NCBI GenBank assembly: GCA_030867875.1
Contig: JAOWCC010000795.1
Coordinates: 1-64,000 of the forward strand
Direction of reading: 5' to 3'
DNA: 64,000 bases
DNA from: Actinernus sp. WN-2022
Lineage: Eukaryota > Cnidaria > Anthozoa > Actiniaria > Actinernidae
The notes below the pieces were generated by a model. That model made no database searches. It worked only from the letters and a program-made list of their open reading frames with translations, and was not told where the DNA came from. Shown piece by piece: positions 26,501 to 42,258 of this stretch; the first letter of the stretch is position 1, and each line of letters opens with the position of its first letter. Both the position numbers and the translations under genes were made by a program.

Positions 26501-29500
26501 TCTGCGCTTGGTGCACAAACGGTCCATCCGATCCTGTATGTATATCCCCCCCTCCTGGATATTATTGGGGTTATTAAGCTTAATGACATACTATATTATG
26601 GCCTAGGTCTTACAGAAGACAGGGCTAATGCATGCATATGGCTCTAATTAATGGCAGACGTCCTAATTGCATGTACATAAATTAAGCAGTGTCCCAGAAA
26701 TAATTATTAATGAGACCACCTTTTGAAAAATCATGTTAGATATTGAATACAAATGAGTATATTTTATATACCGCATATTACCTGGCCCATACATTAATTG
26801 TTTGTACCTGCTACAGATGTCCAGTCCTCGATTGGCAGATTTCCAAGCATTATCTAACTTGATTTTCCAAAAGGTGGTCACCATCACACTGGATTGATCA
26901 GACATTTCAGACTAGCTCCCAGGCTCCTGGAAATCAGTAAAAATGCTGGTTAAGGAGCGTAGGTGACACCGCCCATACCCTGGGCTTGGTGCACAACCCG
27001 TCCACCCGATCCTGTATATATATATTTCCCCCACCCTTCCTGGATATATATTGGCGTTAAAGCTTAATGACATAATAATTATATTATGGCCTTATAGCTC
27101 TAAGACAGGGCTAATGCATGCATATGGCTCTAATTCATGGCAGACGTCCTGATTGGATGTGGCCCTAATGGCATGTACATAAATTAAGCAGTGTCCCAGA
27201 AATAATGATTCATGAGACCACCTTTTGAAAAATCATGTTAGATATTCAACACAAATGAGTATATTTTATATACCGCATATTACCTGGCCCATACATTAAT
27301 TGTTTGTACCTGCTATAGATGTCCAGTCCTCGATTGGCAGATTTCCAAGCATTATCTAACTTGATTTTCCAAAAGGTGGTCACCATCACACTGGATTTAT
27401 CAGACATTTTAGACTAGCTCCCAGGCTCCTGGAAAACAGTAAAAATGCTGGTTAAGGACCGTAGGTGCCTACGCCCATGTTCTGCGCTTGGTGCACAAAC
27501 GGTCCATCCGATCCTGTATGTATATCCCCCCCTCCTGGATATTATTGGGGTTATTAAGCTTAATGACATACTATATTATGGCCTAGGTCTTACAGAAGAC
27601 AGGGCTAATGCATGCATATGGCTCTAATTAATGGCAGACGTCCTAATTGCATGTACATAAATTAAGCAGTGTCCCAGAAATAATTATTAATGAGACCACC
27701 TTTTGAAAAATCATGTTAGATATTGAATACAAATGAGTATATTTTATATACCGCATATTACCTGGCCCATACATTAATTGTTTGTACCTGCTACAGATGT
27801 CCAGTCCTCGATTGGCAGATTTCCAAGCATTATCTAACTTGATTTTCCAAAAGGTGGTCACCATCACACTGGATTGATCAGACATTTCAGACTAGCTCCC
27901 AGGCTCCTGGAAATCAGTAAAAATGCTGGTTAAGGAGCGTAGGTGACACCGCCCATACCCTGGGCTTGGTGCACAACCCGTCCACCCGATCCTGTATATA
28001 TATATTTCCCCCACCCTTCCTGGATATATATTGGCGTTAAAGCTTAATGACATAATAATTATATTATGGCCTTATAGCTCTAAGACAGGGCTAATGCATG
28101 CATATGGCTCTAATTCATGGCAGACGTCCTGATTGGATGTGGCCCTAATGGCATGTACATAAATTAAGCAGTGTCCCAGAAATAATGATTCATGAGACCA
28201 CCTTTTGAAAAATCATGTTAGATATTCAACACAAATGAGTATATTTTATATACCGCATATTACCTGGCCCATACATTAATTGTTTGTACCTGCTATAGAT
28301 GTCCAGTCCTCGATTGGCAGATTTCCAAGCATTATCTAACTTGATTTTCCAAAAGGTGGTCACCATCACACTGGATTTATCAGACATTTTAGACTAGCTC
28401 CCAGGCTCCTGGAAAACAGTAAAAATGCTGGTTAAGGACCGTAGGTGCCTACGCCCATGTTCTGCGCTTGGTGCACAAACGGTCCATCCGATCCTGTATG
28501 TATATCCCCCCCTCCTGGATATTATTGGGGTTATTAAGCTTAATGACATACTATATTATGGCCTAGGTCTTACAGAAGACAGGGCTAATGCATGCATATG
28601 GCTCTAATTAATGGCAGACGTCCTAATTGCATGTACATAAATTAAGCAGTGTCCCAGAAATAATTATTAATGAGACCACCTTTTGAAAAATCATGTTAGA
28701 TATTGAATACAAATGAGTATATTTTATATACCGCATATTACCTGGCCCATACATTAATTGTTTGTACCTGCTACAGATGTCCAGTCCTCGATTGGCAGAT
28801 TTCCAAGCATTATCTAACTTGATTTTCCAAAAGGTGGTCACCATCACACTGGATTGATCAGACATTTCAGACTAGCTCCCAGGCTCCTGGAAATCAGTAA
28901 AAATGCTGGTTAAGGAGCGTAGGTGACACCGCCCATACCCTGGGCTTGGTGCACAACCCGTCCACCCGATCCTGTATATATATATTTCCCCCACCCTTCC
29001 TGGATATATATTGGCGTTAAAGCTTAATGACATAATAATTATATTATGGCCTTATAGCTCTAAGACAGGGCTAATGCATGCATATGGCTCTAATTCATGG
29101 CAGACGTCCTGATTGGATGTGGCCCTAATGGCATGTACATAAATTAAGCAGTGTCCCAGAAATAATGATTCATGAGACCACCTTTTGAAAAATCATGTTA
29201 GATATTCAACACAAATGAGTATATTTTATATACCGCATATTACCTGGCCCATACATTAATTGTTTGTACCTGCTATAGATGTCCAGTCCTCGATTGGCAG
29301 ATTTCCAAGCATTATCTAACTTGATTTTCCAAAAGGTGGTCACCATCACACTGGATTTATCAGACATTTTAGACTAGCTCCCAGGCTCCTGGAAAACAGT
29401 AAAAATGCTGGTTAAGGACCGTAGGTGCCTACGCCCATGTTCTGCGCTTGGTGCACAAACGGTCCATCCGATCCTGTATGTATATCCCCCCCTCCTGGAT

Positions 29501-32500
29501 ATTATTGGGGTTATTAAGCTTAATGACATACTATATTATGGCCTAGGTCTTACAGAAGACAGGGCTAATGCATGCATATGGCTCTAATTAATGGCAGACG
29601 TCCTAATTGCATGTACATAAATTAAGCAGTGTCCCAGAAATAATTATTAATGAGACCACCTTTTGAAAAATCATGTTAGATATTGAATACAAATGAGTAT
29701 ATTTTATATACCGCATATTACCTGGCCCATACATTAATTGTTTGTACCTGCTACAGATGTCCAGTCCTCGATTGGCAGATTTCCAAGCATTATCTAACTT
29801 GATTTTCCAAAAGGTGGTCACCATCACACTGGATTGATCAGACATTTCAGACTAGCTCCCAGGCTCCTGGAAATCAGTAAAAATGCTGGTTAAGGAGCGT
29901 AGGTGACACCGCCCATACCCTGGGCTTGGTGCACAACCCGTCCACCCGATCCTGTATATATATATTTCCCCCACCCTTCCTGGATATATATTGGCGTTAA
30001 AGCTTAATGACATAATAATTATATTATGGCCTTATAGCTCTAAGACAGGGCTAATGCATGCATATGGCTCTAATTCATGGCAGACGTCCTGATTGGATGT
30101 GGCCCTAATGGCATGTACATAAATTAAGCAGTGTCCCAGAAATAATGATTCATGAGACCACCTTTTGAAAAATCATGTTAGATATTCAACACAAATGAGT
30201 ATATTTTATATACCGCATATTACCTGGCCCATACATTAATTGTTTGTACCTGCTATAGATGTCCAGTCCTCGATTGGCAGATTTCCAAGCATTATCTAAC
30301 TTGATTTTCCAAAAGGTGGTCACCATCACACTGGATTTATCAGACATTTTAGACTAGCTCCCAGGCTCCTGGAAAACAGTAAAAATGCTGGTTAAGGACC
30401 GTAGGTGCCTACGCCCATGTTCTGCGCTTGGTGCACAAACGGTCCATCCGATCCTGTATGTATATCCCCCCCTCCTGGATATTATTGGGGTTATTAAGCT
30501 TAATGACATACTATATTATGGCCTAGGTCTTACAGAAGACAGGGCTAATGCATGCATATGGCTCTAATTAATGGCAGACGTCCTAATTGCATGTACATAA
30601 ATTAAGCAGTGTCCCAGAAATAATTATTAATGAGACCACCTTTTGAAAAATCATGTTAGATATTGAATACAAATGAGTATATTTTATATACCGCATATTA
30701 CCTGGCCCATACATTAATTGTTTGTACCTGCTACAGATGTCCAGTCCTCGATTGGCAGATTTCCAAGCATTATCTAACTTGATTTTCCAAAAGGTGGTCA
30801 CCATCACACTGGATTGATCAGACATTTCAGACTAGCTCCCAGGCTCCTGGAAATCAGTAAAAATGCTGGTTAAGGAGCGTAGGTGACACCGCCCATACCC
30901 TGGGCTTGGTGCACAACCCGTCCACCCGATCCTGTATATATATATTTCCCCCACCCTTCCTGGATATATATTGGCGTTAAAGCTTAATGACATAATAATT
31001 ATATTATGGCCTTATAGCTCTAAGACAGGGCTAATGCATGCATATGGCTCTAATTCATGGCAGACGTCCTGATTGGATGTGGCCCTAATGGCATGTACAT
31101 AAATTAAGCAGTGTCCCAGAAATAATGATTCATGAGACCACCTTTTGAAAAATCATGTTAGATATTCAACACAAATGAGTATATTTTATATACCGCATAT
31201 TACCTGGCCCATACATTAATTGTTTGTACCTGCTATAGATGTCCAGTCCTCGATTGGCAGATTTCCAAGCATTATCTAACTTGATTTTCCAAAAGGTGGT
31301 CACCATCACACTGGATTTATCAGACATTTTAGACTAGCTCCCAGGCTCCTGGAAAACAGTAAAAATGCTGGTTAAGGACCGTAGGTGCCTACGCCCATGT
31401 TCTGCGCTTGGTGCACAAACGGTCCATCCGATCCTGTATGTATATCCCCCCCTCCTGGATATTATTGGGGTTATTAAGCTTAATGACATACTATATTATG
31501 GCCTAGGTCTTACAGAAGACAGGGCTAATGCATGCATATGGCTCTAATTAATGGCAGACGTCCTAATTGCATGTACATAAATTAAGCAGTGTCCCAGAAA
31601 TAATTATTAATGAGACCACCTTTTGAAAAATCATGTTAGATATTGAATACAAATGAGTATATTTTATATACCGCATATTACCTGGCCCATACATTAATTG
31701 TTTGTACCTGCTACAGATGTCCAGTCCTCGATTGGCAGATTTCCAAGCATTATCTAACTTGATTTTCCAAAAGGTGGTCACCATCACACTGGATTGATCA
31801 GACATTTCAGACTAGCTCCCAGGCTCCTGGAAATCAGTAAAAATGCTGGTTAAGGAGCGTAGGTGACACCGCCCATACCCTGGGCTTGGTGCACAACCCG
31901 TCCACCCGATCCTGTATATATATATTTCCCCCACCCTTCCTGGATATATATTGGCGTTAAAGCTTAATGACATAATAATTATATTATGGCCTTATAGCTC
32001 TAAGACAGGGCTAATGCATGCATATGGCTCTAATTCATGGCAGACGTCCTGATTGGATGTGGCCCTAATGGCATGTACATAAATTAAGCAGTGTCCCAGA
32101 AATAATGATTCATGAGACCACCTTTTGAAAAATCATGTTAGATATTCAACACAAATGAGTATATTTTATATACCGCATATTACCTGGCCCATACATTAAT
32201 TGTTTGTACCTGCTATAGATGTCCAGTCCTCGATTGGCAGATTTCCAAGCATTATCTAACTTGATTTTCCAAAAGGTGGTCACCATCACACTGGATTTAT
32301 CAGACATTTTAGACTAGCTCCCAGGCTCCTGGAAAACAGTAAAAATGCTGGTTAAGGACCGTAGGTGCCTACGCCCATGTTCTGCGCTTGGTGCACAAAC
32401 GGTCCATCCGATCCTGTATGTATATCCCCCCCTCCTGGATATTATTGGGGTTATTAAGCTTAATGACATACTATATTATGGCCTAGGTCTTACAGAAGAC

Positions 32501-35284
32501 AGGGCTAATGCATGCATATGGCTCTAATTAATGGCAGACGTCCTAATTGCATGTACATAAATTAAGCAGTGTCCCAGAAATAATTATTAATGAGACCACC
32601 TTTTGAAAAATCATGTTAGATATTGAATACAAATGAGTATATTTTATATACCGCATATTACCTGGCCCATACATTAATTGTTTGTACCTGCTACAGATGT
32701 CCAGTCCTCGATTGGCAGATTTCCAAGCATTATCTAACTTGATTTTCCAAAAGGTGGTCACCATCACACTGGATTGATCAGACATTTCAGACTAGCTCCC
32801 AGGCTCCTGGAAATCAGTAAAAATGCTGGTTAAGGAGCGTAGGTGACACCGCCCATACCCTGGGCTTGGTGCACAACCCGTCCACCCGATCCTGTATATA
32901 TATATTTCCCCCACCCTTCCTGGATATATATTGGCGTTAAAGCTTAATGACATAATAATTATATTATGGCCTTATAGCTCTAAGACAGGGCTAATGCATG
33001 CATATGGCTCTAATTCATGGCAGACGTCCTGATTGGATGTGGCCCTAATGGCATGTACATAAATTAAGCAGTGTCCCAGAAATAATGATTCATGAGACCA
33101 CCTTTTGAAAAATCATGTTAGATATTCAACACAAATGAGTATATTTTATATACCGCATATTACCTGGCCCATACATTAATTGTTTGTACCTGCTATAGAT
33201 GTCCAGTCCTCGATTGGCAGATTTCCAAGCATTATCTAACTTGATTTTCCAAAAGGTGGTCACCATCACACTGGATTTATCAGACATTTTAGACTAGCTC
33301 CCAGGCTCCTGGAAAACAGTAAAAATGCTGGTTAAGGACCGTAGGTGCCTACGCCCATGTTCTGCGCTTGGTGCACAAACGGTCCATCCGATCCTGTATG
33401 TATATCCCCCCCTCCTGGATATTATTGGGGTTATTAAGCTTAATGACATACTATATTATGGCCTAGGTCTTACAGAAGACAGGGCTAATGCATGCATATG
33501 GCTCTAATTAATGGCAGACGTCCTAATTGCATGTACATAAATTAAGCAGTGTCCCAGAAATAATTATTAATGAGACCACCTTTTGAAAAATCATGTTAGA
33601 TATTGAATACAAATGAGTATATTTTATATACCGCATATTACCTGGCCCATACATTAATTGTTTGTACCTGCTACAGATGTCCAGTCCTCGATTGGCAGAT
33701 TTCCAAGCATTATCTAACTTGATTTTCCAAAAGGTGGTCACCATCACACTGGATTGATCAGACATTTCAGACTAGCTCCCAGGCTCCTGGAAATCAGTAA
33801 AAATGCTGGTTAAGGAGCGTAGGTGACACCGCCCATACCCTGGGCTTGGTGCACAACCCGTCCACCCGATCCTGTATATATATATTTCCCCCACCCTTCC
33901 TGGATATATATTGGCGTTAAAGCTTAATGACATAATAATTATATTATGGCCTTATAGCTCTAAGACAGGGCTAATGCATGCATATGGCTCTAATTCATGG
34001 CAGACGTCCTGATTGGATGTGGCCCTAATGGCATGTACATAAATTAAGCAGTGTCCCAGAAATAATGATTCATGAGACCACCTTTTGAAAAATCATGTTA
34101 GATATTCAACACAAATGAGTATATTTTATATACCGCATATTACCTGGCCCATACATTAATTGTTTGTACCTGCTATAGATGTCCAGTCCTCGATTGGCAG
34201 ATTTCCAAGCATTATCTAACTTGATTTTCCAAAAGGTGGTCACCATCACACTGGATTTATCAGACATTTTAGACTAGCTCCCAGGCTCCTGGAAAACAGT
34301 AAAAATGCTGGTTAAGGACCGTAGGTGCCTACGCCCATGTTCTGCGCTTGGTGCACAAACGGTCCATCCGATCCTGTATGTATATCCCCCCCTCCTGGAT
34401 ATTATTGGGGTTATTAAGCTTAATGACATACTATATTATGGCCTAGGTCTTACAGAAGACAGGGCTAATGCATGCATATGGCTCTAATTAATGGCAGACG
34501 TCCTAATTGCATGTACATAAATTAAGCAGTGTCCCAGAAATAATTATTAATGAGACCACCTTTTGAAAAATCATGTTAGATATTGAATACAAATGAGTAT
34601 ATTTTATATACCGCATATTACCTGGCCCATACATTAATTGTTTGTACCTGCTACAGATGTCCAGTCCTCGATTGGCAGATTTCCAAGCATTATCTAACTT
34701 GATTTTCCAAAAGGTGGTCACCATCACACTGGATTGATCAGACATTTCAGACTAGCTCCCAGGCTCCTGGAAATCAGTAAAAATGCTGGTTAAGGAGCGT
34801 AGGTGACACCGCCCATACCCTGGGCTTGGTGCACAACCCGTCCACCCGATCCTGTATATATATATTTCCCCCACCCTTCCTGGATATATATTGGCGTTAA
34901 AGCTTAATGACATAATAATTATATTATGGCCTTATAGCTCTAAGACAGGGCTAATGCATGCATATGGCTCTAATTCATGGCAGACGTCCTGATTGGATGT
35001 GGCCCTAATGGCATGTACATAAATTAAGCAGTGTCCCAGAAATAATGATTCATGAGACCACCTTTTGAAAAATCATGTTAGATATTCAACACAAATGAGT
35101 ATATTTTATATACCGCATATTACCTGGCCCATACATTAATTGTTTGTACCTGCTATAGATGTCCAGTCCTCGATTGGCAGATTTCCAAGCATTATCTAAC
35201 TTGATTTTCCAAAAGGTGGTCACCATCACACTGGATTTATCAGACATTTTAGACTAGCTCCCAGGCTCCTGGAAAACAGTAAAA
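23525..35284 (+). repeat. Block of twelve canonical HORs
   Basis: Units start every 980 bp from 23525 to 34305. It is the longest variant-free run in the window. Confidence 0.9.
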
Positions 35285-36264
35285 ATGCTGGTTAAGGACC
35301 GTAGGTGCCTACGCCCATGTTCTGCGCTTGGTGCACAAACGGTCCATCCGATCCTGTATGTATATCCCCCCCTCCTGGATATTATTGGGGTTATTAAGCT
35401 TAATGACATACTATATTATGGCCTAGGTCTTACAGAAGACAGGGCTAATGCATGCATATGGCTCTAATTAATGGCAGACGTCCTAATTGCATGTACATAA
35501 ATTAAGCAGTGTCCCAGAAATAATTATTAATGAGACCACCTTTTGAAAAATCATGTTAGATATTGAATACAAATGAGTATATTTTATATACCGCATATTA
35601 CCTGGCCCATACATTAATTGTTTGTACCTGCTACAGATGTCCAGTCCTCGATTGGCAGATTTCCAAGCATTATCTAACTTGATTTTCCAAAAGGTGGTCA
35701 CCATCACACTGGATTGATCAGACATTTCAGACTAGCTCCCAGGCTCCTGGAAATCAGTAAAAATGCTGGTTAAGGAGCATAGGTGACACCGCCCATACCC
35801 TGGGCTTGGTGCACAACCCGTCCACCCGATCCTGTATATATATATTTCCCCCACCCTTCCTGGATATATATTGGCGTTAAAGCTTAATGACATAATAATT
35901 ATATTATGGCCTTATAGCTCTAAGACAGGGCTAATGCATGCATATGGCTCTAATTCATGGCAGACGTCCTGATTGGATGTGGCCCTAATGGCATGTACAT
36001 AAATTAAGCAGTGTCCCAGAAATAATGATTCATGAGACCACCTTTTGAAAAATCATGTTAGATATTCAACACAAATGAGTATATTTTATATACCGCATAT
36101 TACCTGGCCCATACATTAATTGTTTGTACCTGCTATAGATGTCCAGTCCTCGATTGGCAGATTTCCAAGCATTATCTAACTTGATTTTCCAAAAGGTGGT
36201 CACCATCACACTGGATTTATCAGACATTTTAGACTAGCTCCCAGGCTCCTGGAAAACAGTAAAA
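35285..36264 (+). repeat. Variant HOR, 980 bp: G-to-A at 35779
   Basis: In its B monomer GGAGCGTAGG reads GGAGCATAGG, a G-to-A change at B nt 17 within a CpG. It is one of only two substitutions I found among complete units. Confidence 0.88.
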
Positions 36265-39204
36265 ATGCTGGTTAAGGACCGTAGGTGCCTACGCCCATGT
36301 TCTGCGCTTGGTGCACAAACGGTCCATCCGATCCTGTATGTATATCCCCCCCTCCTGGATATTATTGGGGTTATTAAGCTTAATGACATACTATATTATG
36401 GCCTAGGTCTTACAGAAGACAGGGCTAATGCATGCATATGGCTCTAATTAATGGCAGACGTCCTAATTGCATGTACATAAATTAAGCAGTGTCCCAGAAA
36501 TAATTATTAATGAGACCACCTTTTGAAAAATCATGTTAGATATTGAATACAAATGAGTATATTTTATATACCGCATATTACCTGGCCCATACATTAATTG
36601 TTTGTACCTGCTACAGATGTCCAGTCCTCGATTGGCAGATTTCCAAGCATTATCTAACTTGATTTTCCAAAAGGTGGTCACCATCACACTGGATTGATCA
36701 GACATTTCAGACTAGCTCCCAGGCTCCTGGAAATCAGTAAAAATGCTGGTTAAGGAGCGTAGGTGACACCGCCCATACCCTGGGCTTGGTGCACAACCCG
36801 TCCACCCGATCCTGTATATATATATTTCCCCCACCCTTCCTGGATATATATTGGCGTTAAAGCTTAATGACATAATAATTATATTATGGCCTTATAGCTC
36901 TAAGACAGGGCTAATGCATGCATATGGCTCTAATTCATGGCAGACGTCCTGATTGGATGTGGCCCTAATGGCATGTACATAAATTAAGCAGTGTCCCAGA
37001 AATAATGATTCATGAGACCACCTTTTGAAAAATCATGTTAGATATTCAACACAAATGAGTATATTTTATATACCGCATATTACCTGGCCCATACATTAAT
37101 TGTTTGTACCTGCTATAGATGTCCAGTCCTCGATTGGCAGATTTCCAAGCATTATCTAACTTGATTTTCCAAAAGGTGGTCACCATCACACTGGATTTAT
37201 CAGACATTTTAGACTAGCTCCCAGGCTCCTGGAAAACAGTAAAAATGCTGGTTAAGGACCGTAGGTGCCTACGCCCATGTTCTGCGCTTGGTGCACAAAC
37301 GGTCCATCCGATCCTGTATGTATATCCCCCCCTCCTGGATATTATTGGGGTTATTAAGCTTAATGACATACTATATTATGGCCTAGGTCTTACAGAAGAC
37401 AGGGCTAATGCATGCATATGGCTCTAATTAATGGCAGACGTCCTAATTGCATGTACATAAATTAAGCAGTGTCCCAGAAATAATTATTAATGAGACCACC
37501 TTTTGAAAAATCATGTTAGATATTGAATACAAATGAGTATATTTTATATACCGCATATTACCTGGCCCATACATTAATTGTTTGTACCTGCTACAGATGT
37601 CCAGTCCTCGATTGGCAGATTTCCAAGCATTATCTAACTTGATTTTCCAAAAGGTGGTCACCATCACACTGGATTGATCAGACATTTCAGACTAGCTCCC
37701 AGGCTCCTGGAAATCAGTAAAAATGCTGGTTAAGGAGCGTAGGTGACACCGCCCATACCCTGGGCTTGGTGCACAACCCGTCCACCCGATCCTGTATATA
37801 TATATTTCCCCCACCCTTCCTGGATATATATTGGCGTTAAAGCTTAATGACATAATAATTATATTATGGCCTTATAGCTCTAAGACAGGGCTAATGCATG
37901 CATATGGCTCTAATTCATGGCAGACGTCCTGATTGGATGTGGCCCTAATGGCATGTACATAAATTAAGCAGTGTCCCAGAAATAATGATTCATGAGACCA
38001 CCTTTTGAAAAATCATGTTAGATATTCAACACAAATGAGTATATTTTATATACCGCATATTACCTGGCCCATACATTAATTGTTTGTACCTGCTATAGAT
38101 GTCCAGTCCTCGATTGGCAGATTTCCAAGCATTATCTAACTTGATTTTCCAAAAGGTGGTCACCATCACACTGGATTTATCAGACATTTTAGACTAGCTC
38201 CCAGGCTCCTGGAAAACAGTAAAAATGCTGGTTAAGGACCGTAGGTGCCTACGCCCATGTTCTGCGCTTGGTGCACAAACGGTCCATCCGATCCTGTATG
38301 TATATCCCCCCCTCCTGGATATTATTGGGGTTATTAAGCTTAATGACATACTATATTATGGCCTAGGTCTTACAGAAGACAGGGCTAATGCATGCATATG
38401 GCTCTAATTAATGGCAGACGTCCTAATTGCATGTACATAAATTAAGCAGTGTCCCAGAAATAATTATTAATGAGACCACCTTTTGAAAAATCATGTTAGA
38501 TATTGAATACAAATGAGTATATTTTATATACCGCATATTACCTGGCCCATACATTAATTGTTTGTACCTGCTACAGATGTCCAGTCCTCGATTGGCAGAT
38601 TTCCAAGCATTATCTAACTTGATTTTCCAAAAGGTGGTCACCATCACACTGGATTGATCAGACATTTCAGACTAGCTCCCAGGCTCCTGGAAATCAGTAA
38701 AAATGCTGGTTAAGGAGCGTAGGTGACACCGCCCATACCCTGGGCTTGGTGCACAACCCGTCCACCCGATCCTGTATATATATATTTCCCCCACCCTTCC
38801 TGGATATATATTGGCGTTAAAGCTTAATGACATAATAATTATATTATGGCCTTATAGCTCTAAGACAGGGCTAATGCATGCATATGGCTCTAATTCATGG
38901 CAGACGTCCTGATTGGATGTGGCCCTAATGGCATGTACATAAATTAAGCAGTGTCCCAGAAATAATGATTCATGAGACCACCTTTTGAAAAATCATGTTA
39001 GATATTCAACACAAATGAGTATATTTTATATACCGCATATTACCTGGCCCATACATTAATTGTTTGTACCTGCTATAGATGTCCAGTCCTCGATTGGCAG
39101 ATTTCCAAGCATTATCTAACTTGATTTTCCAAAAGGTGGTCACCATCACACTGGATTTATCAGACATTTTAGACTAGCTCCCAGGCTCCTGGAAAACAGT
39201 AAAA
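36265..39204 (+). repeat. Block of three canonical HORs
   Basis: Units start at 36265, 37245 and 38225, all 980 bp. Confidence 0.92.
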
Positions 39205-40298
39205 ATGCTGGTTAAGGACCGTAGGTGCCTACGCCCATGTTCTGCGCTTGGTGCACAAACGGTCCATCCGATCCTGTATGTATATCCCCCCCTCCTGGAT
39301 ATTATTGGGGTTATTAAGCTTAATGACATACTATATTATGGCCTAGGTCTTACAGAAGACAGGGCTAATGCATGCATATGGCTCTAATTAATGGCAGACG
39401 TCCTAATTGCATGTACATAAATTAAGCAGTGTCCCAGAAATAATTATTAATGAGACCACCTTTTGAAAAATCATGTTAGATATTGAATACAAATGAGTAT
39501 ATTTTATATACCGCATATTACCTGGCCCATACATTAATTGTTTGTACCTGCTACAGATGTCCAGTCCTCGATTGGCAGATTTCCAAGCATTATCTAACTT
39601 GATTTTCCAAAAGGTGGTCACCATCACACTGGATTGATCAGACATTTCAGACTAGCTCCCAGGCTCCTGGAAATCAGTAAAAATGCTGGTTAAGGAGCGT
39701 AGGTGACACCGCCCATACCCTGGGCTTGGTGCACAACCCGTCCACCCGATCCTGTATATATATATTTCCCCCACCCTTCCTGGATATATATTGGCGTTAA
39801 AGCTTAATGACATAATAATTATATTATGGCCTTATAGCTCTAAGACAGGGCTAATGCATGCATATGGCTCTAATTCATGGCAGACGTCCTGATTGGATGT
39901 GGCCCTAATGGCATGTACATAAATTAAGCAGTGTCCCAGAAATAATGATTCATGAGACCACCTTTTGAAAAATCATGTTAGATATTCAACACAAATGAGT
40001 ATATTTTATATACCGCATATTACCTGGCCCATACATTAATTGTTTGTACCTGCTATAGATGTCCAGTCCTCGATTGGCAGATTTCCAAGCATTAATTATT
40101 CAACACAAATGAGTATATTTTATATACCGCATATTACCTGGCCCATACATTAATTGTTTGTACCTGCTATAGATGTCCAGTCCTCGATTGGCAGATTTCC
40201 AAGCATTATCTAACTTGATTTTCCAAAAGGTGGTCACCATCACACTGGATTTATCAGACATTTTAGACTAGCTCCCAGGCTCCTGGAAAACAGTAAAA
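39205..40298 (+). repeat. Variant HOR, 1094 bp: hairpin-loop duplication (first copy)
   Basis: The B monomer carries an extra 114 bp: a 112-bp segment (39983-40094) is repeated at 40097-40208 with a 2-bp AT filler between. The duplicated segment is exactly the 104-bp hairpin loop plus the innermost 4 nt of each arm. The variant thus has the order left arm, loop, loop, right arm. Confidence 0.93.
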
Positions 40299-42258
40299 AT
40301 GCTGGTTAAGGACCGTAGGTGCCTACGCCCATGTTCTGCGCTTGGTGCACAAACGGTCCATCCGATCCTGTATGTATATCCCCCCCTCCTGGATATTATT
40401 GGGGTTATTAAGCTTAATGACATACTATATTATGGCCTAGGTCTTACAGAAGACAGGGCTAATGCATGCATATGGCTCTAATTAATGGCAGACGTCCTAA
40501 TTGCATGTACATAAATTAAGCAGTGTCCCAGAAATAATTATTAATGAGACCACCTTTTGAAAAATCATGTTAGATATTGAATACAAATGAGTATATTTTA
40601 TATACCGCATATTACCTGGCCCATACATTAATTGTTTGTACCTGCTACAGATGTCCAGTCCTCGATTGGCAGATTTCCAAGCATTATCTAACTTGATTTT
40701 CCAAAAGGTGGTCACCATCACACTGGATTGATCAGACATTTCAGACTAGCTCCCAGGCTCCTGGAAATCAGTAAAAATGCTGGTTAAGGAGCGTAGGTGA
40801 CACCGCCCATACCCTGGGCTTGGTGCACAACCCGTCCACCCGATCCTGTATATATATATTTCCCCCACCCTTCCTGGATATATATTGGCGTTAAAGCTTA
40901 ATGACATAATAATTATATTATGGCCTTATAGCTCTAAGACAGGGCTAATGCATGCATATGGCTCTAATTCATGGCAGACGTCCTGATTGGATGTGGCCCT
41001 AATGGCATGTACATAAATTAAGCAGTGTCCCAGAAATAATGATTCATGAGACCACCTTTTGAAAAATCATGTTAGATATTCAACACAAATGAGTATATTT
41101 TATATACCGCATATTACCTGGCCCATACATTAATTGTTTGTACCTGCTATAGATGTCCAGTCCTCGATTGGCAGATTTCCAAGCATTATCTAACTTGATT
41201 TTCCAAAAGGTGGTCACCATCACACTGGATTTATCAGACATTTTAGACTAGCTCCCAGGCTCCTGGAAAACAGTAAAAATGCTGGTTAAGGACCGTAGGT
41301 GCCTACGCCCATGTTCTGCGCTTGGTGCACAAACGGTCCATCCGATCCTGTATGTATATCCCCCCCTCCTGGATATTATTGGGGTTATTAAGCTTAATGA
41401 CATACTATATTATGGCCTAGGTCTTACAGAAGACAGGGCTAATGCATGCATATGGCTCTAATTAATGGCAGACGTCCTAATTGCATGTACATAAATTAAG
41501 CAGTGTCCCAGAAATAATTATTAATGAGACCACCTTTTGAAAAATCATGTTAGATATTGAATACAAATGAGTATATTTTATATACCGCATATTACCTGGC
41601 CCATACATTAATTGTTTGTACCTGCTACAGATGTCCAGTCCTCGATTGGCAGATTTCCAAGCATTATCTAACTTGATTTTCCAAAAGGTGGTCACCATCA
41701 CACTGGATTGATCAGACATTTCAGACTAGCTCCCAGGCTCCTGGAAATCAGTAAAAATGCTGGTTAAGGAGCGTAGGTGACACCGCCCATACCCTGGGCT
41801 TGGTGCACAACCCGTCCACCCGATCCTGTATATATATATTTCCCCCACCCTTCCTGGATATATATTGGCGTTAAAGCTTAATGACATAATAATTATATTA
41901 TGGCCTTATAGCTCTAAGACAGGGCTAATGCATGCATATGGCTCTAATTCATGGCAGACGTCCTGATTGGATGTGGCCCTAATGGCATGTACATAAATTA
42001 AGCAGTGTCCCAGAAATAATGATTCATGAGACCACCTTTTGAAAAATCATGTTAGATATTCAACACAAATGAGTATATTTTATATACCGCATATTACCTG
42101 GCCCATACATTAATTGTTTGTACCTGCTATAGATGTCCAGTCCTCGATTGGCAGATTTCCAAGCATTATCTAACTTGATTTTCCAAAAGGTGGTCACCAT
42201 CACACTGGATTTATCAGACATTTTAGACTAGCTCCCAGGCTCCTGGAAAACAGTAAAA
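40299..42258 (+). repeat. Block of two canonical HORs between the loop-duplicated units
   Basis: Units start at 40299 and 41279. Together with one loop-duplicated unit they define a 3054-bp interval that separates the two identical variants. Confidence 0.92.
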
